Source: an uncultured Bacteroidales bacterium
GTDB lineage: Bacteria > Bacteroidota > Bacteroidia > Bacteroidales > JAUNSR01
NCBI GenBank assembly: GCA_947074145.1
Contig: CAMTOJ010000013.1
Coordinates: 1 to 64,000, forward strand
Direction: 5' to 3'
DNA length: 64,000 nucleotides
In this document: in pieces, positions 35,551 through 44,451 of the stretch
Layout: the number at the start of each line of letters is the position of its first letter
Numbering within the stretch: position 1 is the first letter of the stretch
Program-made: the position numbers and the translations under genes
The notes under the pieces: generated by a model
Database searches by the model: none
What the model saw: the letters and a program-made list of their open reading frames with translations, nothing else
Told to the model about the DNA's origin: nothing

Positions 35551-36210
35551 TCACTCGTTACACATCATTTTTTCACTCATTGTCGCCCCCTCTAAAATAG
35601 CATCAACGGCCATCCTCCAATCCTCATTCTGAGCAGGTTGATAAGTTCTTATCCCTAATAATTGTGCAGTCATACAATTGGGTTGAGCATCGTCGATAAA
35701 CAATGTCTCATTGGGATCAATAGATCCGTCATTCAAGATAAAATCAAAAATAGATTTATCGGGCTTCATCATTCCCAACTCATTAGAAAGCCAAACTTTC
35801 TCAAAGAAGTCATTAATGGTCAAACCCTTATAATTAAACATTGTCTTAAGTGAAAGATTCCAGTGAAGAACATTTGTATTGCTAAGAAGATAAACCCTAT
35901 AGTGCTTTCTAAGTTCAATTATTTTATCAAGTTTATATTGAGGTATAGTATCAAGCATAGAGAGCCACGCTTTTTCAACATCCAGGGGTTCTATCTCCTT
36001 TTGCGAAAGTTTACAAACTTCTTTACAAAAAATCTCAGGAGTAACATTTCCGAGTTCAAAATCTGCAAATATCCCTTTATGCAAAGCGGTACCTGTAAGA
36101 GATTCTATTGTGGTCACTCCGATTTTTTTAAAATTTTCAATGAATCGGAATCTATTAAGATCAACAAGAACCACTCCAAAATCAAATATTATATTTTTTA
36201 TTTCTTTCAT
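35551..36210 (-). CDS. HAD-superfamily phosphatase, YihX-like
   Basis: A cytoplasmic HAD hydrolase of subfamily IA. Motif I is IIFDFGVVLVDLN with the nucleophile Asp at residue 10; the second Asp of the classical D-x-D is Gly, as in YihX-like and epoxide-hydrolase-N-type HADs. Motif II is LLSNTN, motif III has Lys in MMKPDKSIF, and motif IV is LFIDDAQPNC. A four-helix cap lies between motifs I and II. Related enzymes dephosphorylate sugar phosphates; the substrate here is open. It is between prfA and pyrF on the same strand, separated from prfA by a terminator-like hairpin. Confidence 0.88.
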   Translation of the reverse strand: MKEIKNIIFDFGVVLVDLNRFRFIENFKKIGVTTIESLTGTALHKGIFADFELGNVTPEIFCKEVCKLSQKEIEPLDVEKAWLSMLDTIPQYKLDKIIELRKHYRVYLLSNTNVLHWNLSLKTMFNYKGLTINDFFEKVWLSNELGMMKPDKSIFDFILNDGSIDPNETLFIDDAQPNCMTAQLLGIRTYQPAQNEDWRMAVDAILEGATMSEKMMCNE

Positions 36211-36220
36211 TAAAACACAT

Positions 36221-36271
36221 AAAAAAAGCCGGTAGAAATCCCCTGTTACGAGAAATTTCTATCAGCCTTTT
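36221..36271 (-). terminator. Terminator of prfA
   Basis: Minus-strand arms (36254-36271 and 36221-36239) pair with one mismatch and two wobble pairs. The loop is about 14 bases and a T run follows. Confidence 0.7.
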
Positions 36272-36275
36272 CGGA

Positions 36276-37385
36276 TTATAATTCGTTTTCTTTCATTCTT
36301 TCCGCATTTTCGGCAACTATCAATTTATCAATACAATCCTGAATATCCCCTGCCATAAAAGCAGTCAGATTATAAATTGTATAATTGATACGATGATCTG
36401 TTATTCGTCCCTGAGGATAATTATATGTACGGATTTTTGCAGAACGGTCGCCCGTTGAAACCATAGTTTTTCGACGAGATGCTATATCGTCGATATATTT
36501 CTGATGTTCCTTATCATAAATATATGTACGAAGTCTGGCCAACGCTCTTGCTTTATTCTTAGGTTGATCACGAGTTTCTGTACATTCGATAAGTATCTCA
36601 TCTGTTTCACCTGTATTAGGATTCTTCCATAAATAACGCAGACGTACTCCCGACTCCACCTTATTTACATTCTGACCACCTGCACCACCTGAACGGAAAG
36701 TATCCCATTTGATCTCTCCCTCTTTGATTTCTACATCAAATTCTTCGGCTTCAGGAAGTACGGCTACAGATGCTGCCGAGGTGTGTACTCGTCCTTGTGT
36801 CTCGGTCTGAGGTACTCGCTGTACACGATGAACTCCCGATTCATATTTCAAAGTACCATAAACGTTATCTCCTGTTACAGAAAAAACAATCTCCTTAAAG
36901 CCACCGGCTGTTCCTTCATTGAAGCTTGAAACTTCAACTTTCCAACCTTTTGTTTCACAATATTTGGTATACATTTTAAATAAATCACCTGCAAAAATTG
37001 CAGCTTCATCACCTCCCGTACCACCACGAATCTCTACGATTGCATTTTTATCATCTTCTGGATCAGCAGGAATAAGCAACAGCTTTATCTCCTCTTCAAG
37101 CACAGGAATACGAGCATTATTGACATCAATCTCTTCCTTTGCCATCTCCCTCATTTCAGGATCATTATCATTTTCAAGGATCAATTTTGCTTCTGCGATT
37201 CCGTCAAGAAGTGATTTATATTCTTTTTGAGCATTCACGATCAATTCAAGATCACGATACTCTTTATTAAGACGCACATAACGGTTCATATCCGATATCA
37301 CAGATGGGTCTGTAATAAGAGTTGAAACCTCTTCAAAACGGGCTACAAGACCGTCAAGTTTTTCTAATAATGAATTTTTACTCAT
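36276..37385 (-). CDS. prfA: Peptide chain release factor 1
   Basis: Recognises UAA and UAG in the ribosomal A site and triggers peptide release. The catalytic GGQ lies in RSGGAGGQNVNKVES (near residue 230), where PrmC would methylate the Gln. The stop-codon anticodon region VHRVQRVPQTETQGRVHTSA (near 185) has the P-x-T-type motif of RF1, PQTE. The 369 residues are near the family length. A good promoter lies directly upstream at 37404-37435. Confidence 0.98.
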   Translation of the reverse strand: MSKNSLLEKLDGLVARFEEVSTLITDPSVISDMNRYVRLNKEYRDLELIVNAQKEYKSLLDGIAEAKLILENDNDPEMREMAKEEIDVNNARIPVLEEEIKLLLIPADPEDDKNAIVEIRGGTGGDEAAIFAGDLFKMYTKYCETKGWKVEVSSFNEGTAGGFKEIVFSVTGDNVYGTLKYESGVHRVQRVPQTETQGRVHTSAASVAVLPEAEEFDVEIKEGEIKWDTFRSGGAGGQNVNKVESGVRLRYLWKNPNTGETDEILIECTETRDQPKNKARALARLRTYIYDKEHQKYIDDIASRRKTMVSTGDRSAKIRTYNYPQGRITDHRINYTIYNLTAFMAGDIQDCIDKLIVAENAERMKENEL

Positions 37386-37403
37386 ATTTTTGTTTTATGA
37401 ACG

Positions 37404-37435
37404 CAAAGGTAATCATTAATGCAATTTCTTACAAC
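37404..37435 (-). promoter_or_regulatory. Promoter of prfA
   Basis: On the minus strand GTTG (37432-37435), a 20-base spacer, and TACCTTTG (37404-37411), a full -7 match. The transcript would start only a few bases before the ATG region. Confidence 0.6.
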
Positions 37436-37501
37436 TAAGATTATTGGGGAACAATCTTTTTTGATATAAACAAACCAGTTTATTTACTTAGTTTGCTGTA
37501 C

Positions 37502-38164
37502 TTAATCTTCATAAATCGTTTTATCCTCAATTCCGGCATCATTCATAGCCTCTTTTCTTTCAACACAAGTTCCGCATTTTCCACAATGCACATCATTACC
37601 TTTATAACAACTCCAGGTCTTTGCGTAATCAAGACCCAACTTTTTACCATGTCTTGCTATATCACTTTTTGTAATCTTTGTATAAGGAGCAAAAATTGAG
37701 ATATTATCGTAAGTTCCATTTTTAATAGCCAGTTCCATAGCCTGAATAAACTCATTTCTGCAATCAGGATATATTGCATGATCTCCGCCATGATTGGCAA
37801 TCATAAGACGTTTTAAAGAATTACTCTCTGCAATACCGGCTGCTATTGAAAGCATAATACCGTTTCTAAAAGGAACTACTGTCGATTTCATATTTTCATC
37901 TTCGTAGTGTCCCTCGGGAATATCTTCTCCACCTTCCAGAAGGGAACTTTTAAAATAGGTTTTCATAAAGGCCAAAGGGATCACAATATGAGGAATCCCC
38001 AATTCTTTACAAGCCATTTCAGCACAAGGTATCTCTTTTGCATTATGTTTTGAGCCATAATCGAACGTTACTGCAAGAGCAATCTCCTCTTTATATTCAT
38101 ATAACATTGTAATACTGTCCATTCCTCCGGAAACAACGATTACTGCATCTTTTATTTTTGTCAT
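37502..38164 (-). CDS. queC: 7-cyano-7-deazaguanine synthase
   Basis: Converts 7-carboxy-7-deazaguanine to preQ0 with ATP and ammonia, a step toward queuosine in tRNA. The PP-loop motif is VVSGGMDSITMLYEY (near residue 11), and zinc is bound by Cys residues in CYKGNDVHCGKCGTC near the C-terminus. The frame runs to 38224, but the Met at 38164 (MTKIKDAVIVVSGGMD) fits the family and leaves a 13-base gap to the stop of the MscS gene. No preQ1 riboswitch was seen, because the gene follows directly on the channel gene. Other queuosine genes are not in this window. Confidence 0.95.
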   Translation of the reverse strand: MTKIKDAVIVVSGGMDSITMLYEYKEEIALAVTFDYGSKHNAKEIPCAEMACKELGIPHIVIPLAFMKTYFKSSLLEGGEDIPEGHYEDENMKSTVVPFRNGIMLSIAAGIAESNSLKRLMIANHGGDHAIYPDCRNEFIQAMELAIKNGTYDNISIFAPYTKITKSDIARHGKKLGLDYAKTWSCYKGNDVHCGKCGTCVERKEAMNDAGIEDKTIYED

Positions 38165-38177
38165 AGTTATTGTAGTT

Positions 38178-39233
38178 TTAGTTTTTCTCAATGAAAAGTG
38201 TTTGAGTAGGATAAGCAAAATCAAGTCGATTCTGATTAAATAAGGTAAGTATTTTTAAATTCACTTCAGATTGTGTTCCAAGAATATCTTCCCCTTTTTT
38301 AATATAATATATAAATAATATACCCAGACTCGAATCACCGAATGAGTTAAACGAAATTAGATATTTGTCATGAACCGATGTATGCTCAATGGCTATTTGA
38401 CCAAGCAAATCCATTGCAAGTTTGATTTTTTCGGGCTCAGTCTGATAAGTAAGACCCAAATTAAGAGTTATTTTTCGCGATTCTTCCAGAGATACATTTT
38501 CTACACATGAATCCGTCACCTTTGAGTTGGGAATGGTAACGACGGTACCTTGCAAAGTTTTCAAATGAAAACTTCTAATTCCCAGCTCTGTAACAGTTCC
38601 GTCAAATCCGGCAATTTTTATCCTATCTCCAACTTTAAATGGTTTATCTGTAAAAATGGTAATACCTCCGAAAAAATTTGAAACGGTATCCTTTGCCGCC
38701 ATCGCCATTGCCAAACCTCCGATACCCAGAGATGCAAGTATAGCTCCAACATTATATCCGGCATTATTGAGCCCTACAATAATCCCTATGGCCCAAATTA
38801 TATATATAACTGATTTTTTTACTATCGGATAAATCTGATTATCAAAATCTGTTTTCGATCTTTCTGTCAAAGGCAATATATAAAGATCCATCACAGTTTC
38901 CACTGTGCGGGTCATAACCCATGAAATATTGAAAGCGATAAGAATAATATACGATTTTGAGAACCAACTCTCTATATCGGGATGTAGATTGAGTGTTTTA
39001 AGACCTATCCATACACCTATAATTATAATAGCAAAGATTATAGGCTTTTCAAGACGATCTATAAGATGATCATCTAATTCAGTTTTGGTTTTTGATGTAA
39101 GTTTTCTTAAAAACTTTGTACTTATCAAATAGAGTATTTTTCCTAAAATAAATGAACCGAAAATTATAGATAATGCTATCAGCCATTCTTTTATAGTATT
39201 ACCATAGAAACCTTTTGTTAAAAAATCAATCAT
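38178..39233 (-). CDS. MscS-family mechanosensitive channel
   Basis: An inner-membrane channel that opens under tension to release solutes. Four or five hydrophobic segments fill residues about 15-175. The pore-lining TM3 is seen in GAILASLGIGGLAMAMAAKD with Gly/Ala packing, followed by NFFGGITIFTDKPFKVGDRI and a beta domain with VTIPNSKVTDS. At 351 residues it is a compact MscS-like form with one extra N-terminal helix compared with E. coli MscS. A -7 match CAAATTTA lies at 39257-39264. The downstream queC gene is probably read from the same transcript. Confidence 0.93.
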   Translation of the reverse strand: MIDFLTKGFYGNTIKEWLIALSIIFGSFILGKILYLISTKFLRKLTSKTKTELDDHLIDRLEKPIIFAIIIIGVWIGLKTLNLHPDIESWFSKSYIILIAFNISWVMTRTVETVMDLYILPLTERSKTDFDNQIYPIVKKSVIYIIWAIGIIVGLNNAGYNVGAILASLGIGGLAMAMAAKDTVSNFFGGITIFTDKPFKVGDRIKIAGFDGTVTELGIRSFHLKTLQGTVVTIPNSKVTDSCVENVSLEESRKITLNLGLTYQTEPEKIKLAMDLLGQIAIEHTSVHDKYLISFNSFGDSSLGILFIYYIKKGEDILGTQSEVNLKILTLFNQNRLDFAYPTQTLFIEKN

Positions 39234-39344
39234 AAAATAAGCTTTATAAGAAAGTACAAATTTATAAAACTATTTTATCTTTCATGACTCTCAGCAAGTC
39301 TTAAATGATATATCATATATAGCTCAATATTCAGTAATAGATGT

Positions 39345-40448
39345 TTAGAAGTTATCTACCACTATTGAAAATCCTACATAACCATATCCTCCCGTATTCC
39401 TAAATTGCCCATATGGCACAATTCCATAATAACCATGAAGGTAAAAACCTACACTATTTATATAATGTCTATCCTTAGGTAAAAACTTCCAACCCCAATA
39501 TACATTGTAACATGTCGCTCTGGTATGGGGAGAATCAAAAAGATAAAGTTCTCCCGTAGTTTTATCTTTATCCATTGTTGGATATCTGTAACGAGCTCTA
39601 TTTCTTATTTCGGCTGATAATACATTAATCATATTATCTTTCACCGCCCATCCCTTGGATCTTTGCCACTCATAATTGAGATAAAATTCAAAAATATTTG
39701 TCATATCTCTATTATATACAGTATCTCCTTCATTGGCATAAATCTTAAACCAACTCTTTGCAAGATTATTTCTTGCCATCATCCCCACTTTGAGTGCCAT
39801 ATTATTATCCCTTGTTCCATTTGGATCATTAAGACAAACTGATATTTCAGAATATTCATATGACACATTTACTCTTGTTATCGGAAATCCCAACTCTTTT
39901 CTTGTCACCGTAAGCTCATCTCCTATATGTGTACTTTCATGATTGTAAGGAGCAAATCGGATCGAAAGATTTTTGATATATTTATTGCGATGATGAAACA
40001 TCTTCAAAACTTTAATCTGACCCACCGCAAATCGATAATCAGTGTTAAGAACAGGAGCTGACATAGTTTTTAAATCCAACCATAAATGAAACGCAATAGG
40101 GATATCGACCCCTATAAACCAACCGTATTTGAGTTCTGTCGACCATATAGGAATATTAGTTCCAAGGGATACATTTAGATAAGGTGACATTCTGGTTCCT
40201 TTATATTTGGTATGTGTATATTCCTCTTTAGCACGACCAAAACCCTCTTCAACCTTTGTAAGTGTGGATTCCATCTCTGCTACAAAAGGTCTTGCAAATC
40301 TTACAGGTACAAACCAACCAAATTGACTTGCCTCATTACAAACTTGTTGTGCATTGCATTTATATACTATGCTAAATAATAACGTTAATAGTATTACAAA
40401 ATTCAAATAGTAATTTTTACTATTATAATAAGAATATTTTGAATTCAT
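39345..40448 (-). CDS. Probable outer-membrane protein, DUF1207-like
   Basis: The hydrophobic N-terminus (about residues 16-33) ends in CNAQQ, a signal peptide. The rest is rich in alternating aromatic strands (YLNVSLGTNIPIW, YGWFIGVDIPIAFHLWLDL, GYVGFSIVVDNF) and ends in a terminal Phe, as in outer-membrane barrels. Segments such as NHESTHIGDEL resemble DUF1207 proteins; the match is from memory and tentative. Single gene, divergent from the hemerythrin gene. Function unknown. Confidence 0.7.
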   Translation of the reverse strand: MNSKYSYYNSKNYYLNFVILLTLLFSIVYKCNAQQVCNEASQFGWFVPVRFARPFVAEMESTLTKVEEGFGRAKEEYTHTKYKGTRMSPYLNVSLGTNIPIWSTELKYGWFIGVDIPIAFHLWLDLKTMSAPVLNTDYRFAVGQIKVLKMFHHRNKYIKNLSIRFAPYNHESTHIGDELTVTRKELGFPITRVNVSYEYSEISVCLNDPNGTRDNNMALKVGMMARNNLAKSWFKIYANEGDTVYNRDMTNIFEFYLNYEWQRSKGWAVKDNMINVLSAEIRNRARYRYPTMDKDKTTGELYLFDSPHTRATCYNVYWGWKFLPKDRHYINSVGFYLHGYYGIVPYGQFRNTGGYGYVGFSIVVDNF

Positions 40449-40670
40449 TAATAGTGTTTTCGTTTTATATATATAACTATATATAATTCATTTTGTTTGT
40501 CTCTATTATTGTATATTAAAATTTATAAAGATTACATATATCCATTCGCAAAAAAAACACAACAAGATTAATAATCTGAAATTTTCTTAAATTCAATCTT
40601 TTGCTGTAAAACAAAAAAATACGTTATCAAATATTTCACAAAATAATTTTTTTAATCACTTATAATTCAT

Positions 40671-40678
40671 TATGTTTG
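40671..40678 (+). promoter_or_regulatory. -7 element for the hemerythrin operon
   Basis: TATGTTTG matches TAnnTTTG; the -33 position carries TTTT instead of TTTG. The start codon is 30 bases downstream. Confidence 0.5.
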
Positions 40679-40707
40679 GATATTATTTAGAATCAGTATA
40701 AATCAAT

Positions 40708-41409
40708 ATGTATAAAATCGGAATTTATAAAGGCTCTGACCTGATGTGCGATCTAATTTGCGATAATTATCCTATATTAATGGTAATGAGCAGGTTTGGA
40801 ATTGCCTTGGGTTTTGGAGAGGAAACAATAGAAAACGTTTGTAAAAATAATGGAGTAGATACAGCAACATTTCTGGCTGTAGTAAATCTTCTTAATAATG
40901 AAGAGCATCTTATTGAAGATACCAATATATCTGATGTATCAATAAAATATCTTGTTGACTATTTAAGAAATTCTCACTCATATTTCCTTGATTTCAGACT
41001 ACCACAGATTAGGAGAAAACTAATTGAAGCCATAGATTGTGGAAACAACGATTTGTCTCTTGTTATTATAAAATATTATGATGAATATGTAGCGGAAGTA
41101 AGAAAGCATATGTCATATGAAGAAGATAATGTTTTTCCTTATGTAGAAGAACTGATAAGTGGTCAATTATCAGGAAAATACAATATTGACATATTTAGTA
41201 AACAACATGAAAATATAGAATATAAACTTTCCGAACTTAAGGATATAATAATAAAATATTATCCATCTAAAAGCAGTAACGAACTAAACGGAGTTTTATT
41301 TGACATCTTTTCTTGTGCAGAAGATCTTGCATCTCACAATGATGTGGAAGATATACTATTTATTCCTGCTATTCGTTTTGCCGAGTCTAAAAATGATCCT
41401 AAAATATAA
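40708..41409 (+). CDS. Hemerythrin-domain protein with ScdA-like N-terminus
   Basis: A cytoplasmic protein of 233 residues. The N-terminus (about 1-60, LICDNYPILMVMSRFGIALG) resembles the DUF542/ScdA N-terminal domain but lacks its CC-Gly motif. The C-terminal four-helix bundle has di-iron ligands: His in NSHSYF (near 91), H-x3-E in HMSYEEDNVFP (near 133), His in KQHEN (near 170) and H-x4-D/E in SHNDVEDILF (near 211). Such proteins sense or detoxify oxygen or nitric oxide, or repair iron-sulfur clusters. The next gene, a LuxR-type regulator, starts 6 bases after the stop, so a redox-signal pair is likely. Confidence 0.85.
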   Translation: MYKIGIYKGSDLMCDLICDNYPILMVMSRFGIALGFGEETIENVCKNNGVDTATFLAVVNLLNNEEHLIEDTNISDVSIKYLVDYLRNSHSYFLDFRLPQIRRKLIEAIDCGNNDLSLVIIKYYDEYVAEVRKHMSYEEDNVFPYVEELISGQLSGKYNIDIFSKQHENIEYKLSELKDIIIKYYPSKSSNELNGVLFDIFSCAEDLASHNDVEDILFIPAIRFAESKNDPKI

Positions 41410-41415
41410 TTATAT

Positions 41416-42009
41416 ATGGCAAGACGAATACATATCGTTATAGTTGAACCTTCTGTTATAATACGTACCGGACTTAGCGGTATTCTTAAAAGAATTACTG
41501 ATCTCAATATAGATATTGCAGAGATTCCGGAAATAAGTATTATGATGAATAGGATTAAAAAATTATCTCCAGATATTGTTATAATGGATCCCGTCTGTTT
41601 GGGTTTGACAAGTCCTCATCAATTTAAAACACAAATTGAAAATGAGCAAATTAAACTTATTGCTCTTCAAACATCACTTCAGTCGATAAACAGCATAAAA
41701 CTTTATGATGATTTTATTACTATTTATGATAATGCGGAAACGATAAAAGAAAAATTATCGAGCATTATCAATAAAGAAAATATTGAGGAAAATGAAAAGC
41801 AAGAACTCAGTGCTCGTGAACGAGAGATTGTTGTTTGTATTGTTAAAGGTATGACAAATAAGGAGATTGCAGACAAACTCTTTTTATCTACTCATACTAT
41901 AATGACGCACCGTAGAAATATTGCAAATAAGCTTAAAATTCATTCACCTTCCGGATTGACAATTTATGCCATTGTGAATAAACTTGTCGATATCAAAGAT
42001 GTAAAATAA
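41416..42009 (+). CDS. LuxR-type response regulator with atypical receiver domain
   Basis: The N-terminal receiver-like domain (about residues 1-120) reads HIVIVEPSVIIRTGL and DIVIMDPVCLG. The phospho-acceptor Asp is kept, but the first acidic pair is Glu-Pro instead of Asp-Asp. The C-terminal LuxR helix-turn-helix (about 133-195) is ELSAREREIVVCIVKGMTNK...STHTIMTHRRNI. No histidine kinase gene is adjacent; the partner is a hemerythrin protein 6 bases upstream. The regulator may answer to redox state without normal phosphorylation; that is inference. Confidence 0.87.
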   Translation: MARRIHIVIVEPSVIIRTGLSGILKRITDLNIDIAEIPEISIMMNRIKKLSPDIVIMDPVCLGLTSPHQFKTQIENEQIKLIALQTSLQSINSIKLYDDFITIYDNAETIKEKLSSIINKENIEENEKQELSAREREIVVCIVKGMTNKEIADKLFLSTHTIMTHRRNIANKLKIHSPSGLTIYAIVNKLVDIKDVK

Positions 42010-42026
42010 TAAAGATATAAAAAAAC

Positions 42027-42077
42027 AAAGACCATAATAACTGATATTTAAAGATCTGTTATTATGGTCTTTTTTTG
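42027..42077 (+). terminator. Terminator of the hemerythrin-regulator operon
   Basis: AAAGACCATAATAAC (42027-42041) pairs perfectly with GTTATTATGGTCTTT (42058-42072), followed by T residues. Confidence 0.92.
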
Positions 42078-42139
42078 ATAAATCGTCAGAGGAATCAACA
42101 TAAATTCTTTTTTATTCAATCAGAATAAAAAAATGTTTA

Positions 42140-44320
42140 TTAATTACCCATTTCCGACAAGAATTTTATTCTTACAAGTCTGATCTCTTCTTCGGTATAA
42201 TCATTTCCTAATTCTTGATATGCATGCTCAAGACTATCGGTTTCCGCCTCTTTGAAATAATCAAATATATCATCAATATGATCTTCATCAATTATCTCAT
42301 TTAGGAAATAATCTATATTTATTTTTGTCCCTGAAAAGACTATTGCTTCAATCTCATCAAGAAGATCTGAAAAATCAAGCCCCTTTGATTCAGCAAGTTC
42401 ATCTAAGGCAAGTTTTCTGTCTATCCCTTGAATGATAGAAACTTTCATTTTCGATTTGTTAGCCACAGTCTTCACTCGAAGATCTTCAGGTCGCTCAATC
42501 TCATTTTCCTCACAGTGAGTCTTAATAAGTTTAAGGAACTCTTCTCCATATCTTTTTGCTTTACCGGCGCCAACTCCAGGAATATTTTGAAGTTCATCCA
42601 TTGTTACAGGATAAGTCGTCGCCATAGCTTCTAATGAAGGATCCTGAAAAATCACATAAGGAGGTAACTCCAATTTTTTTGCGATTTTCTTTCTCAAATC
42701 CTTTAACATATTATATAGCTGCTCATCGGCTGCACATGAACCAACACTTTTTACTTGTGTTTCTTCATCTTCCTCTTCGAACTCATTATCTTCTACAATC
42801 TTGAAAGAAACTGGTTTTTTCAAGAATTGCTGTCCTGATTTTGTTACTTTTAGTATACCGTAGTTTTCAATATCTTTATCTAAATAACCCGCGATTAAGG
42901 CTTGGCGTATTACGGTATTCCATGTTTTTTCATCTTCTTCCTGTCCGCAACCGAACAATTCCAATTCATCATGCTGATAAGAAAGGATATCTTCAGTTTC
43001 TTTTCCAAGAAGTACATCAATTACATAATCAGGCTTAAACTTCTCTTTTAATGCAATAACCGTTTCAATTACTGCACTTAATAAATCTTTAGCTTCCACT
43101 TGTTTTTTAGGATTTAAACAATTGTCACAATTACCACAATTTTCTTCTTTATACTCTTCTCCAAAATAGTGCAACAAACTTTTCCTTCTGCAAACAGAAG
43201 ACTCAGCATAGCCGGCTGTTTCCAATAACAGAAGTTTTCCGATCTCTTGTTCTGCAAGTGGTTTATTTTGCATAAACTTCTCCAACTTCTGTAAATCCTT
43301 ATAAGCATAAAAAGCAATACAACGACCTTCTCCTCCATCTCTTCCGGCTCTACCTGTTTCTTGGTAATAACCTTCAAGACTTTTAGGCATATCATAGTGT
43401 ATAACATATCTTACATCAGGCTTATCGATACCCATACCAAAGGCTATGGTAGCAACTATCACATCAACTTTTTCAAGAAGAAATGAATCCTGATTCTGAC
43501 TTCTTACACTACTATCCATTCCGGCGTGGTATGCCAAAGCATTTACTCCATTCGCTCTAAGTATCTCTGCGAATTCTTCAACCTTCTTTCTGCTTAGGCA
43601 ATAAACAATACCGGATTTTCCGCTTTGAGACTTAATAAACCTAATGATATCTTTATCTACATCTTTCTTTTTCTGTCTAATCTCATAATAAAGATTATCT
43701 CTATTAAATGAAGATTTGAATACCATGGCATCAAGCATTCCCAGATTCTTCTGTATATCACTTTGAACCTTTGGCGTTGCTGTAGCCGTCAAGGCAATCA
43801 ATGGTCTTTTTCCTATCTCATTAATTATCGGTCTGATCCTTCTATATTCAGGACGGAAATCGTGCCCCCATTCTGAAATACAATGAGCTTCATCAATGGC
43901 ATAAAATGAAATTTTTACCTGTTTTAGAAACTCTATATTATCTTCTTTTGTCAAAGACTCAGGTGCCACATATAAGAGTTTGGTCTTTCCTGTCACTATG
44001 TCTCTTCTAACCTGTTCGATTGCACTTTTGGTCAACGAAGAGTTTATAAAATGAGCTACCCCGTCCTCCTCACTGAAACTTCTCATAGCATCAACTTGAT
44101 TTTTCATCAACGCTATCAATGGAGAAATTACAATAGCCGTACCTTCCATCAACAATGAAGGTAATTGATAACAAAGTGACTTACCTCCGCCCGTAGGCAT
44201 AAGCACAAATGTATCATTACCTGCAATCAAACTTTCAATTACAGCTTCCTGGTTTCCTTTAAATGAATCGAAACCAAAATGTAGTTTTAGTCCATCATGA
44301 AGATCTAATGATTTTGTCAT
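42140..44320 (-). CDS. recQ: ATP-dependent DNA helicase RecQ
   Basis: A 3'-5' DNA helicase for recombination and fork repair. Walker A is MPTGGGKSLCYQLP (near residue 40), the DEAH box AIDEAHCISEWGHDFRPEY (near 140), and motif VI QETGRAGRDGGEG (near 320). The RecQ zinc-binding Cys cluster is CRRKSLLHYFGE...CGNCDNC (near 375-395). A winged helix and an HRDC domain (about 540-620, YNMLKDLRKKIAKKLELPPY) follow. A C-terminal extension of about 100 residues with more HTH-like helices is usual for Bacteroidota. It lies downstream of clpX on the same strand. Confidence 0.97.
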   Translation of the reverse strand: MTKSLDLHDGLKLHFGFDSFKGNQEAVIESLIAGNDTFVLMPTGGGKSLCYQLPSLLMEGTAIVISPLIALMKNQVDAMRSFSEEDGVAHFINSSLTKSAIEQVRRDIVTGKTKLLYVAPESLTKEDNIEFLKQVKISFYAIDEAHCISEWGHDFRPEYRRIRPIINEIGKRPLIALTATATPKVQSDIQKNLGMLDAMVFKSSFNRDNLYYEIRQKKKDVDKDIIRFIKSQSGKSGIVYCLSRKKVEEFAEILRANGVNALAYHAGMDSSVRSQNQDSFLLEKVDVIVATIAFGMGIDKPDVRYVIHYDMPKSLEGYYQETGRAGRDGGEGRCIAFYAYKDLQKLEKFMQNKPLAEQEIGKLLLLETAGYAESSVCRRKSLLHYFGEEYKEENCGNCDNCLNPKKQVEAKDLLSAVIETVIALKEKFKPDYVIDVLLGKETEDILSYQHDELELFGCGQEEDEKTWNTVIRQALIAGYLDKDIENYGILKVTKSGQQFLKKPVSFKIVEDNEFEEEDEETQVKSVGSCAADEQLYNMLKDLRKKIAKKLELPPYVIFQDPSLEAMATTYPVTMDELQNIPGVGAGKAKRYGEEFLKLIKTHCEENEIERPEDLRVKTVANKSKMKVSIIQGIDRKLALDELAESKGLDFSDLLDEIEAIVFSGTKINIDYFLNEIIDEDHIDDIFDYFKEAETDSLEHAYQELGNDYTEEEIRLVRIKFLSEMGN

Positions 44321-44451
44321 ACTTCTTCTTATATGTAATATTTTCTAAACACCTGTATTAATATTTGCATTTCAAAGGTAATAACATTGATATACCTATT
44401 GCTATATGTGGATTATATTTTTCTTTAAAAATCAGCAAAGAATCAAAAAAA

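Noticed and set aside
37386-37501. preQ1 riboswitch near queC
   Set aside because: This interval is downstream of queC, and the true upstream side is the MscS gene; no aptamer pattern was seen.
38165-38224. Longer start for queC inside the MscS gene
   Set aside because: Twenty extra residues do not fit the family; the Met at 38164 gives the normal N-terminus.
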